A stretch of 64,000 nucleotides of DNA from assembly GCA_023382675.1 (NCBI GenBank), contig JAHDWN010000020.1:50535-114534 (forward strand), given 5' to 3'. Below the pieces are notes generated by a model. The model worked only from the letters and a program-made list of their open reading frames with translations, was not told the DNA's origin and made no database searches. The translations under genes and the position numbers were made by a program. Shown here in pieces: positions 17,853-25,865 of this stretch. Positions within the stretch are counted from its first letter, which is position 1. Each line of letters begins with the position of its first letter. The stretch is from Anaerolineae bacterium. GTDB taxonomy: Bacteria; Chloroflexota; Anaerolineae; Aggregatilineales; Phototrophicaceae.

Positions 17853-18935
17853 ATGAGGAAGATCGTTTCATTTCTCGTTTTTGCCATACTATTACTCACG
17901 TTGCTTCCCGCATATGCGCAGGAGTCAAGCCTGACTGTTCTGTGTACGCCGCAAGAAGACTGGTGCGTCGCGATGACACAGGCATTCCAGGAGGCGACTG
18001 GCATCGAAACCTCCTATGTCCGGCTGTCTTCGGGTGAAGCGCTGGCAAGAATCCAAGCGACGGCTGATAATCCCGAATTCTCGGTCTGGTGGGGCGGGCC
18101 GGCAGACGCGTATATCGCGGCAGCTATTGACGGTTTGTTCGAACCCTATGTATCAACTTATGCAGAAGTGCTCGATCCCCGATATGTAGGGGCAGACAAC
18201 ATGTGGTACGGCGTTTATGTCGGGGCGACCGGCTTTTGTTCCAACGTGCAGGTGCTTGAGGAGCTGGGCGTAGATGTTCCCACTTCCTGGCAAGATCTAC
18301 TCAACCCGGACCTGAAGGGTAACGTCGCTATGGCACACCCGGCCACTTCCGGCACTGCTTTCACGGCGTTCTGGACGGTGATTACGCTGGAAGCCGACAA
18401 ATTGGAAGAAGCGGAAGCCGGTACAGGCTACAATGAAGATGGCGCACCGACCGAGGCCGCTATCGATAACGCTTTCGCCTATTTCGCCGAGCTTAATAAC
18501 AATATTCTGCAATATACCCGTTCAGGGTTGGCCTCTGGCCCGATGGCCGGCCGTGGTGAAATTGCCGTGTCGGTGATTTTCTCGCACGACTGCGTGAAAC
18601 TTCAGGTCGAGGGTTTTGAAGGCGTCCTCGTGACATCCTTCCCCGAAGAGGGCACTGGCTATGAGAATGGTGGCGTTGCCATCATTAGTGGCGGCCCTGA
18701 ACCAGAAGCCGCGCGCATGTTCCTTGATTTCACGCTGAGTCCGGAGGGGCAGGCGACCGCGCTCCAGGTGAATGCCTTCCAGATTCCGACCAATCCTGAA
18801 GCGCCAGTTTCCGATCTGGCGGTTGATCTTTCGTCGCTGAAGCTGATCAACTACAACTTCCCGGCAGCCGGATCGATGCGTACGGAACTGGTCGAAAGAT
18901 TCGATACCGAAATCGCGCCAGCGCCCACGGAATAG
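17853..18935 (+). CDS. ABC transporter substrate-binding protein (iron/2-aminoethylphosphonate type)
   Basis: A 360-residue exported binding protein. It begins with signal peptide MRKIVSFLVFAILLLTLLPAYAQ, then the type-2 binding fold: LTVLCTPQEDWCVAMTQAFQEATGI, the QATADNPEFSVWWGGPADAY stretch, and a C-terminal AARMFLDFTLSPEGQ typical of Fe(III)- and phosphonate-type binding proteins. Ribosome site AAGGAAGAGG precedes the ATG. First gene of an SBP-permease-ATPase operon. Iron, phosphonate or another small anion are all possible; the iron-binding tyrosine pair is not obvious to me. Confidence 0.85.
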   Translation: MRKIVSFLVFAILLLTLLPAYAQESSLTVLCTPQEDWCVAMTQAFQEATGIETSYVRLSSGEALARIQATADNPEFSVWWGGPADAYIAAAIDGLFEPYVSTYAEVLDPRYVGADNMWYGVYVGATGFCSNVQVLEELGVDVPTSWQDLLNPDLKGNVAMAHPATSGTAFTAFWTVITLEADKLEEAEAGTGYNEDGAPTEAAIDNAFAYFAELNNNILQYTRSGLASGPMAGRGEIAVSVIFSHDCVKLQVEGFEGVLVTSFPEEGTGYENGGVAIISGGPEPEAARMFLDFTLSPEGQATALQVNAFQIPTNPEAPVSDLAVDLSSLKLINYNFPAAGSMRTELVERFDTEIAPAPTE

Positions 18936-18955
18936 CCGCCTACAGAATTTGACAT

Positions 18956-18994
18956 CGCGAACTGCCCTTCTCAAATATGGAGGGCAGTTTCGCG
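18956..18994 (+). terminator. Intercistronic hairpin between binding protein and permease
   Basis: CGCGAACTGCCCT pairs with AGGGCAGTTTCGCG (13 bp, one bulged base) around a 12-nt loop. Only a short T stretch follows, so it probably attenuates rather than ends transcription, keeping binding-protein mRNA in excess. The ORF-track start codon of the permease (18977) lies in its loop. Confidence 0.6.
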
Positions 18995-19033
18995 AGTTTA
19001 AACGTTACTTCTGAACGATATGAGGTCTTTACG

Positions 19034-20776
19034 TTGCTGAATCATACACGCTATGGCGCTGGATTCCGGCGCATCTGGCAAGATCCGGTGCTGGCAATTA
19101 GCTTGTTACTGGTGGTGCTATTTATTTTTGTCGCGATCATTCTTCCAATTTTGGCGATGGTGGGTGCCAGTCTTTCTGAGGAAGGGCGCGCGCTGTTTGC
19201 GCATTACCTGGGCGAGCGTGCTTATCAAGACATCATCACAAATACGCTGGTTATGGGGCTGACTGTTGCAACAGCCGGCACTGCTATCGGCTTCCTTTTC
19301 GCATATGTACAGGTCAAAATGAAAGCGCCTTTCAAGCGCTTTATGCACTTGATTGCGCTGGTACCGATTATTTCGCCTCCTTTTGCGGTTGCCACAGCCA
19401 TCATTCTCTTGTTTGGGCGCAATGGCATGATCAGCAAGGGGATTTTTGGGGTACGGTATGACATCTACGGATTGACCGGCCTGACCCTGGCTCTGGCTCT
19501 ATCTCTGTTCACGATTGCCTACCTCAACTTCAAAGGGATGCTTCAAGCGCTCGATCCATCGCTCGAAGAAGCTGCGACCAATTTGGGCGCCAGCAAGTGG
19601 CACATATTTCGTACCGTGACGGTACCAATGCTGCTTCCCGGGTTTGCCGCATCGTTCCTTCTGCTATTTGTCGAAGCAATTGCTGACCTCGGGAATCCGC
19701 TTGTATTGGGCGGCAACTATGAAGTGCTGGCGACGCGGGTCTACATCTCCATCATTGGTCTTCATGACAATGTCGCTGCGGCTGTCTTCTCCATGATCTT
19801 ACTCGTTCCGTCGCTAACTGTTTTCATTATTCAGCGCTATTGGGTCGGGCGAACTTCCGTCGTATCTGTCACTGGAAAACCAACCGGCACACCGCAGCAG
19901 ATCACTCATCCTGTGGTGCGGTGGGTCTTGATCAGTCTTGTGCTGGGTATTTGTGCCCTGATCGTCGGCATTTATGTGGTGATTTTTGTCGGTTCAGTCA
20001 CCAGGGTTTTTGGCGTCAACAATGCCTTCACACTTGAGCATTTTGATTTTGTCATTAACGGCTATGGTTCGGAAGCCATGGTCGATACGACAACCTTTGC
20101 CATTGTCGCTACCCCCTTGGCTGGTGTGCTCGGCATGTTGATCGCGTTCTTGATCGTTCGAAAAGCTTTTTGGGGCCGGAACGCAGTCGATTTTGGCACA
20201 ATGCTGGGTATTGCTGTGCCAGGTACGATTCTCGGCATCGGTTACTTGATCGTCTTCAATAACCCAATCACACTTACCCTGCCGTTTGTTGGGGATAATG
20301 TGCCTGCAATCACGCTCATCCCCAAGTTGACTGGCGGACGGGCCATACTGGGTGGTGCGCTCGCGATCATCGTTGTTTATGTGGTGCGCAGCGTCCCGGC
20401 TGCACTTCGGTCGGGTGTGGCGCTGTTATCGCAGATCGACCCGGCCATTGAGGAAGCTTCCATCAGCCTGGGCGCAGATAACGCCGTCACCTTCCGCAAA
20501 ATCACGCTGCCGCTGATCCGACCGGCTTTCCTGGCAGGCCTGATTTATGCTTTTGCACGGTCGATGACGACGATTTCTGCCATCGTTTTCTTGACGACCC
20601 CCCAGACAAGAATCATGACTCAGCAAATTCTCAATGAGACCGAGCAAGGCCGCTATGGCAATGCTTTTGCCTACTGTGTCATTTTGATCGGGATCGTCCT
20701 GGTCGCTATTGCCATTTTGTATGCCACTGTCGGATCAACGACGGGCGCGGAACGTTCGCTAGAAGGAGGCGCATGA
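19034..20776 (+). CDS. ABC transporter permease, FbpB-type (two fused MetI domains)
   Basis: About 580 residues containing two tandem binding-protein-dependent permease domains of about six helices each. The coupling loops are EEAATNLGASKWHIFRTVTVPML in the first half and EEASISLGADNAVTFRKITLPLI in the second. This fused layout is typical of Fe(III) (FbpB/AfuB) and thiamine/phosphonate systems. The ORF-track ATG at 18977 lies in a hairpin loop without a ribosome site, so I favour the in-frame TTG at 19034, which has GAGG 8 bp upstream and starts just before TM1. It ends 1 bp before the ATPase gene. Confidence 0.87.
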   Translation: MLNHTRYGAGFRRIWQDPVLAISLLLVVLFIFVAIILPILAMVGASLSEEGRALFAHYLGERAYQDIITNTLVMGLTVATAGTAIGFLFAYVQVKMKAPFKRFMHLIALVPIISPPFAVATAIILLFGRNGMISKGIFGVRYDIYGLTGLTLALALSLFTIAYLNFKGMLQALDPSLEEAATNLGASKWHIFRTVTVPMLLPGFAASFLLLFVEAIADLGNPLVLGGNYEVLATRVYISIIGLHDNVAAAVFSMILLVPSLTVFIIQRYWVGRTSVVSVTGKPTGTPQQITHPVVRWVLISLVLGICALIVGIYVVIFVGSVTRVFGVNNAFTLEHFDFVINGYGSEAMVDTTTFAIVATPLAGVLGMLIAFLIVRKAFWGRNAVDFGTMLGIAVPGTILGIGYLIVFNNPITLTLPFVGDNVPAITLIPKLTGGRAILGGALAIIVVYVVRSVPAALRSGVALLSQIDPAIEEASISLGADNAVTFRKITLPLIRPAFLAGLIYAFARSMTTISAIVFLTTPQTRIMTQQILNETEQGRYGNAFAYCVILIGIVLVAIAILYATVGSTTGAERSLEGGA

Positions 20777-20777
20777 T

Positions 20778-21875
20778 ATGGCCGCTACCCAGAGTAACGC
20801 AGCGGACAGCTTGCGCCTGGAAAGCATCTCGAAGGCATTCCCGGCACGCGGTGGAGAGGGAGAAGTCAGAGCGGTCGATACCGTCAATCTCAACATTCTG
20901 CCTGGGGAATTTCTGACTCTGCTTGGACCGTCCGGTTGTGGCAAGACGACGACCCTGCGCCTGATCGCCGGTTTTGAGACGCCATCTTCCGGGCGCATCC
21001 TGTTGGACGGCAAGGACATCACCAACCAGCCACCCAACAAACGAGACATGGCAATGGTGTTTCAGAGCTATGCGTTGTTCCCACATATGACCGTTTTTGA
21101 CAATATCGCCTACGGTCTGCACCTGCGCCGTCTCTCGCGATCAGAGATCAGGACAAAGGTTGTAGAGACTCTTGAGTTGATGGGGTTGAAAGGACTGGGT
21201 GATCGCCGCCCCAACGAGCTGTCCGGCGGGCAGCAGCAGCGTGTTGCTCTGGCACGCTCGCTCGTGATGGAGCCACGCGTCCTCCTGTTCGATGAGCCGC
21301 TGTCGAACCTCGACGCGAAACTGCGTGTCCAGATGCGCAGCGAAATTCACCGGCTTCAGCGTCGCCTGCGTATCACCAGCATCTACGTCACGCATGATCA
21401 GATCGAGGCCATGGCGTTATCCGACCGCATCGTCGTCATGAATAAGGGGAAGATCGAGCAGATGGGGACGCCCGGCGAGATCTACCACACACCGGCGACG
21501 CGCTTTGTCGCCGATTTCATAGGGCGCGCAAATTTTGTTGATGCAACGGTGATCGAAGAATCGGGCAGCAATCTGGTAGTTGAGGTACTGGGAAGACGTT
21601 TCACCGTTCCTGCGAAGTTCTCTTACAGTCCTGGGATGTCCGTCGTGGCGATGCTGCGGTCGGAATCGCTGACTTTGCGCCAGGATGAATCGTTGCTACA
21701 GGTCGTGATCGATCAGGCGATGTTTCTCGGCTCAGAAGTCGAATATGTGGTCAATGTGGGCACGAAACAGATCGTCGTGGTCGAACAAGATCCGCGGGGG
21801 ATCAGTGTTTTCGATGAAGGGCAGCAGGTTGGTCTGGATTTCGCGCAGGAAGCGATCCACCTTCTTCCTGCATAA
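20778..21875 (+). CDS. ABC transporter ATP-binding protein (PotA/FbpC type)
   Basis: A 365-residue ATPase. Walker A is GPSGCGKTTTLR, the Q-loop is in MVFQSYALFPHM, the signature is LSGGQQQRV, Walker B is RVLLFDEPLSNLD and the switch His is in YVTHDQIEAM. The C-terminal 120 residues form a TOBE-like regulatory domain. It begins directly after the permease and is preceded by AGAAGGAGG. It powers the iron/phosphonate-type importer. Because it is MalK-like, it might in principle also serve the orphan CUT1 permeases at 51-53 kb, but nothing in the sequence shows that. Confidence 0.9.
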   Translation: MAATQSNAADSLRLESISKAFPARGGEGEVRAVDTVNLNILPGEFLTLLGPSGCGKTTTLRLIAGFETPSSGRILLDGKDITNQPPNKRDMAMVFQSYALFPHMTVFDNIAYGLHLRRLSRSEIRTKVVETLELMGLKGLGDRRPNELSGGQQQRVALARSLVMEPRVLLFDEPLSNLDAKLRVQMRSEIHRLQRRLRITSIYVTHDQIEAMALSDRIVVMNKGKIEQMGTPGEIYHTPATRFVADFIGRANFVDATVIEESGSNLVVEVLGRRFTVPAKFSYSPGMSVVAMLRSESLTLRQDESLLQVVIDQAMFLGSEVEYVVNVGTKQIVVVEQDPRGISVFDEGQQVGLDFAQEAIHLLPA

Positions 21876-22140
21876 CGCGTATGCCGACAAAATTGAAACG
21901 ATCTTGGGGTGTGCTGATCTGAAGCGCACCTCTCGTTTGGCTCAGGTAATACATGGGCTATAACTTTGCCCAACTTCTGAACTCCTCGAAAATTCGCCAG
22001 GAAATTGCGTAAGCGCTCTCGGTTGGCAATTGTTCCCGACCCCCATAGGCATTCTTCCCGACCAGAACGTGACCGGCGCTCATGACACTGGGTCGCGTCT
22101 GCGGCTACTGTGTAGATGAAGGTTATCAGAGGGAGGTCAC

Positions 22141-22563
22141 ATGTTGAGCAATTCTAATTCCAAGAACCTGATCCTTGCGCTTTCCTGCGCCGCGCTGCTC
22201 TCGTTCTTGGGGCGGACATTTCTCGACTACGGCTATGTGTTCCCCGAATTCGGTGTCACCATAACTGCATTGCTCGCCGTGACGCTCGGTGTGCTGGCAT
22301 TTTACGGTGTCTGGCTGTGGTCACTGCTTGCCGTCGCGCGAGGGAGCCGCAAAGGACTCGTAGCGCTGCTGATCTTCGATCTGTTGCTGGTGGTATTTGG
22401 CGTTTCGACGTTCACGACCTCGTGCCCGTCACCCTGCCCGACCGCCTGGCCGCTAGGGGAAATCCTGCTGTGGTCAAACGTCGTGATTGGCACGGCGGCG
22501 TGTTTGACGGCGTTGCGCCAGCTCGTGCGGCGCGGCAGCGACAGTTGCGCCGTGTTTGCATAG
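22141..22563 (+). CDS. Small four-helix membrane protein of unknown function
   Basis: A 140-residue protein with four hydrophobic segments (around residues 8-28, 38-65, 72-92 and 112-130). A cysteine- and proline-rich loop, TTSCPSPCPTAW, lies between the last two. The ribosome site GAGGGAGG is strong. No family recognised. It precedes the Asp-box protein by about 40 bp and may be co-transcribed with it. Confidence 0.7.
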   Translation: MLSNSNSKNLILALSCAALLSFLGRTFLDYGYVFPEFGVTITALLAVTLGVLAFYGVWLWSLLAVARGSRKGLVALLIFDLLLVVFGVSTFTTSCPSPCPTAWPLGEILLWSNVVIGTAACLTALRQLVRRGSDSCAVFA

Positions 22564-22606
22564 CCAGAAGAACACGGGCCAAAGCAATCAGAGAGACGAC
22601 ACACAG

Positions 22607-23623
22607 ATGAACGCTCAAGTGTTTCTTGCGACCTCGGATCAGGGCGTTACCCGCGCCGAATTGCAGGCAGATGGCCAATGGCGCGTTGAACAGCGATTGG
22701 GGCAGTACAAGATCTGCTGCCTGGCATCCAGTTTATGTGATGAGACAGTTGTTTATGCCGGAACGCGAGACAACGGTGTGCTGCGCTCATCAGATTCTGG
22801 CAACACCTGGACACCAGTAGGGTTGGCTGGGAACACGGTCAAATCCATTGCCATCTGCAAGGCGCATCCGGCGACCATCTACGCAGGCACGAAACCCCCA
22901 GCACTGTACGCCTCTCATGATGGCGGGACGACCTGGACAGAGTTGGAGTCTTTCCGCAGCCTACGCCGTTGGTTCTGGTTCACGCCCGCGGAGCCGGGCG
23001 ATCCCTATGTGATGGGGCTGGCTGTGTCGCCGACCGATCCCAACCTGGTCATCGCCGGCATTGAGTTTGGCGGCATGTTTCGCAGCACGGATGGTGGCAA
23101 AACCTGGCAAGGGCACCTCCAGGGGACGTCGCGCGACTGCCATAACCTCAAATTTCATCACACCGACGGCAATTGGGTATATCAGGGAGGTGGTGGCTGG
23201 CCTGCGGCAGTCAGCGCTGATCGTGGCATGACCTGGACGCAGCCACGCAAAGGCTTGGCCTGGAGCTTGTACGGCATGGCTTGCGCGGCTGACCCCGCCG
23301 ATCCTGCTATCTGGTACGTGTCTGCCGCGCCACACGCTGTGTTTCCTGAACTTCACAAGATGCCGCGCGGGCATTTCGATGGCGAGGCAAACGCATTCAT
23401 CTTCCGCAAGCGCGGTGGTGGGCGGTGGGAACGTCTCGCCGGCGGGCTGCCACAGCCGCTTGATCACATGGCCTACGCGCTGGTCACTGATCCTGAAGCG
23501 CCGGGACATCTTTATGCCGGATTGAGCAATGGCGACGTCTGGCACACAGCCGACCATGGTGATAGCTGGCGGCAACTGCCGTTCAATATGACAAGAATTC
23601 AGTTCTCATTGATCAAGCTGTAA
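22607..23623 (+). CDS. Asp-box (BNR/sialidase-like) beta-propeller protein
   Basis: A 338-residue predicted beta-propeller. Five Asp-box loops of the form SxDxGxxW are visible: SSDSGNTW, SHDGGTTW, STDGGKTW, SADRGMTW and TADHGDSW. There is no signal peptide, so a cytoplasmic location is implied. The repeats match the VPS10/sialidase-like WD40/YVTN/BNR class, often found in glycosidase-like or photosystem-assembly-type proteins, but function cannot be deduced. The ATG at 22607 is preferred over the TTG at 22556, which overlaps the previous gene. Confidence 0.78.
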   Translation: MNAQVFLATSDQGVTRAELQADGQWRVEQRLGQYKICCLASSLCDETVVYAGTRDNGVLRSSDSGNTWTPVGLAGNTVKSIAICKAHPATIYAGTKPPALYASHDGGTTWTELESFRSLRRWFWFTPAEPGDPYVMGLAVSPTDPNLVIAGIEFGGMFRSTDGGKTWQGHLQGTSRDCHNLKFHHTDGNWVYQGGGGWPAAVSADRGMTWTQPRKGLAWSLYGMACAADPADPAIWYVSAAPHAVFPELHKMPRGHFDGEANAFIFRKRGGGRWERLAGGLPQPLDHMAYALVTDPEAPGHLYAGLSNGDVWHTADHGDSWRQLPFNMTRIQFSLIKL

Positions 23624-23679
23624 TGGCGGCAGGTCAAGCTGCCGACAGCGACGAATGAGATGTTGGGAAAGGATCGACG

Positions 23680-24564
23680 ATGAAACCGTCTGACGCAACG
23701 ACGATTTTGGTGTTCGGCGCGACTGGGCGCATGGGCGGCGCAGCGGCGCGCCACTTGCACCGGCGTGGCTGGCGTGTGCGCGCCGTGACGCGCAATCTTC
23801 AAAGCGATGCAGCGCAATCGCTGCAATCGTTGGGAGTCGAAGTGGTCGAAGGCGACATGGAAAACCCCGCTTCGCTGAAATCAGCTTTTGAAGGAGCGTA
23901 TGGCGTTTTTCTGGCTGTGAACGGGTGGGAATCCGGCTTTGACGCCGAAGTGCGGCAGGGGAAACAGGTTGCAGATCTCGCTGCTGATGCCGAGATCAAG
24001 CATCTTGTTTTCGCAGCGGCCGGAACAGGTGAACGAGGCACGGGCATTTCGCACTTTGACTCCAAGCTGGATATTGAGGATTACATGAATTCCAGGAATA
24101 TCCCGCTGACGATGATTTTCCCGCCGCCCTTCATGGAACTGATGACCGACGCCGATTTGTATCCACAGGCTGGTATGTGGAATGCAAAAATTAAGGTGCT
24201 CGGCGATGACTACTGCGTTCCCTGGATTGCGTCAGATGACATCGGCGGTCTGGCGTCCGTCATCTTTGCGCAACCGGACGCGTATATTGGAAAGCGGCTC
24301 AACCCCGTGGGCGACTGGAAAACACTGGCGGAATGCCAGCAAATTTATCAGGAGATCATGGGCAAGAAGCCCGTCCGCTGGCCTCTGCCTGTTTGGATGC
24401 TGCGCAGGAATCAGCCGGAGTTGGTCAGAATGTGGGAGTGGATGCGTACCCTCGATGATTCCGAGATGTCTGCGCTGCAGCCTGTATCGTCCTTCAGCAT
24501 AAATGCAACAGATGTACGCACCTTCTTGCAGCGCAAACGCGCCAGCACATCGTCTTCAGCATGA
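23680..24564 (+). CDS. NmrA-like NAD(P)-binding protein
   Basis: A 294-residue atypical short-chain dehydrogenase. It begins with ILVFGATGRMGGAAARHL, the GxxGxxG dinucleotide site of the NmrA/HSCARG and quinone-oxidoreductase-like group. The classical YxxxK pair is not evident, as is usual for NmrA types, which sense NAD(P) redox state or reduce quinones. The middle region FDSKLDIEDYMNSRNIPLTMIFPPPFMEL is also typical. Ribosome site GGGAAAGGA. No functional link to its neighbours is clear. Confidence 0.82.
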   Translation: MKPSDATTILVFGATGRMGGAAARHLHRRGWRVRAVTRNLQSDAAQSLQSLGVEVVEGDMENPASLKSAFEGAYGVFLAVNGWESGFDAEVRQGKQVADLAADAEIKHLVFAAAGTGERGTGISHFDSKLDIEDYMNSRNIPLTMIFPPPFMELMTDADLYPQAGMWNAKIKVLGDDYCVPWIASDDIGGLASVIFAQPDAYIGKRLNPVGDWKTLAECQQIYQEIMGKKPVRWPLPVWMLRRNQPELVRMWEWMRTLDDSEMSALQPVSSFSINATDVRTFLQRKRASTSSSA

Positions 24565-24695
24565 CGAACTCTGAACAAAGACGGTAAATCAACCACGCTG
24601 CGCCAACTGCTGTCTGTGATGCCGGTGCCTTTGGGATGACTCATGGTTCATAACGACTCTAATCGATGCCCGTCTGATGTTGGAGGAGAAGCAGC

Positions 24696-25346
24696 ATGAT
24701 CAGGTGGTTCACATCTCCATATCGCGTCCTAACAATCGCCGTCGTCAGCGTTGTACTCACCATGCTGGCGCTGCTGGTAGTGATCGGCAGGCAGGGGATA
24801 TCCGAGCGGACGATTGCCGCGAGCCTGCTGGTACTCACGTTCATGGTCTTTGAGATCGGTGGCATCCTTTTCACCGGCAGAACCATGTTGAACTGGCCGA
24901 TAGAAGATCGGGCGTCTCACATGAAGTGGGAGCGGAGCTTCGTCATCCTGCCGACCTTGTTAACGGTGTTAGGCTTGGTGCTGCTTGCGGATCTACTGCG
25001 TGCTGCCGGAGATGCGTTTCTGGCGCAATTGGGGACGGCAACATATCTCTTCGGCGCGGTGCTTGTGGTGTCCACCGAAACCAAATTCATCGACAATGGC
25101 GAATGGAATTACCCACAGGTGGTGACTTATGTTGTGCTCGCGCTTCTGGCGCAGGCTGCTTCTGGAGTGGCACTGCTGCAAACCGGGCTGGTGCCCGCAT
25201 GGGCGGGATGGGCGACTGTGATCTGGAACCTTGGCTATTTGCTAATCGTTCTGATTGTTCGCCCACGCGAAGTGTACTATCCCGCGATTCATTTCGTCGC
25301 GCCGCTGCTCATCGGCCTCGCGCTGTTCGCGGGTGGTTGGATTTAA
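24696..25346 (+). CDS. Polytopic membrane protein of unknown function
   Basis: A 216-residue protein with about six or seven hydrophobic helices (for example LTIAVVSVVLTMLALLVVIG near the start and FVAPLLIGLALFAGGW at the end). No catalytic motif and no family recognised. AGGAGAAGCAGC precedes the ATG. It lies between the NmrA-like gene and an SRPBCC gene on the same strand. Confidence 0.7.
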   Translation: MIRWFTSPYRVLTIAVVSVVLTMLALLVVIGRQGISERTIAASLLVLTFMVFEIGGILFTGRTMLNWPIEDRASHMKWERSFVILPTLLTVLGLVLLADLLRAAGDAFLAQLGTATYLFGAVLVVSTETKFIDNGEWNYPQVVTYVVLALLAQAASGVALLQTGLVPAWAGWATVIWNLGYLLIVLIVRPREVYYPAIHFVAPLLIGLALFAGGWI

Positions 25347-25381
25347 CGGTGGTGGTTCAGTTGATTTGAGGGAAGGTGGAT

Positions 25382-25822
25382 ATGGCAGTTATCGAGAATA
25401 GCGTGCAGATCAACCGTTCGCCCGAAGAAGTGTTCGACTATCTGGTCGATCTGCGGAACGAACTGGAATGGAACCCGGATGCTCAGTCGATGGAGAAACT
25501 GACCGACGGCCCAATCGGACTTGGAACTAAGTATCTTGCCAAGTGGAAGCAAAGCCAACAGCTCGAAGTTGAGTGCATCCGGTTCGAACGTCCGTGCCGC
25601 TGGGCATACGAGAACGGTGGGGCGCTCTCCGTCGTGTTTGACGTGACACTCACTTCTCAGGGAAGCGGGACTTTGCTGTACTCGCGCTTCGAGGCACACC
25701 CGCACGGTTTGTTGAAGTTGTATTTTCCGGTGCTGCTGCAATCGTTGAAGCGCGGTGAGGCACAGAACATGCGCTGCATCAAGCAGACTCTGGAACAGAC
25801 ACGCGTAAACAGCAGTTCATGA
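25382..25822 (+). CDS. SRPBCC-family protein (polyketide cyclase/START-like)
   Basis: A 146-residue single-domain protein. The opening IENSVQINRSPEEVFDYLVDLRNELEWNPDA is the hallmark first strand and helix of the polyketide_cyc2/SRPBCC fold, and a C-terminal long helix closes the hydrophobic pocket. It probably binds a hydrophobic ligand. ATG at 25382 with GGGAAGG upstream is preferred over GTG 25376. It ends about 40 bp before the sensor kinase. Confidence 0.82.
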   Translation: MAVIENSVQINRSPEEVFDYLVDLRNELEWNPDAQSMEKLTDGPIGLGTKYLAKWKQSQQLEVECIRFERPCRWAYENGGALSVVFDVTLTSQGSGTLLYSRFEAHPHGLLKLYFPVLLQSLKRGEAQNMRCIKQTLEQTRVNSSS

Positions 25823-25865
25823 TAGCATAAGGGTGAGCGCTAAAAGGTTTGCAAAGATAGTCATC

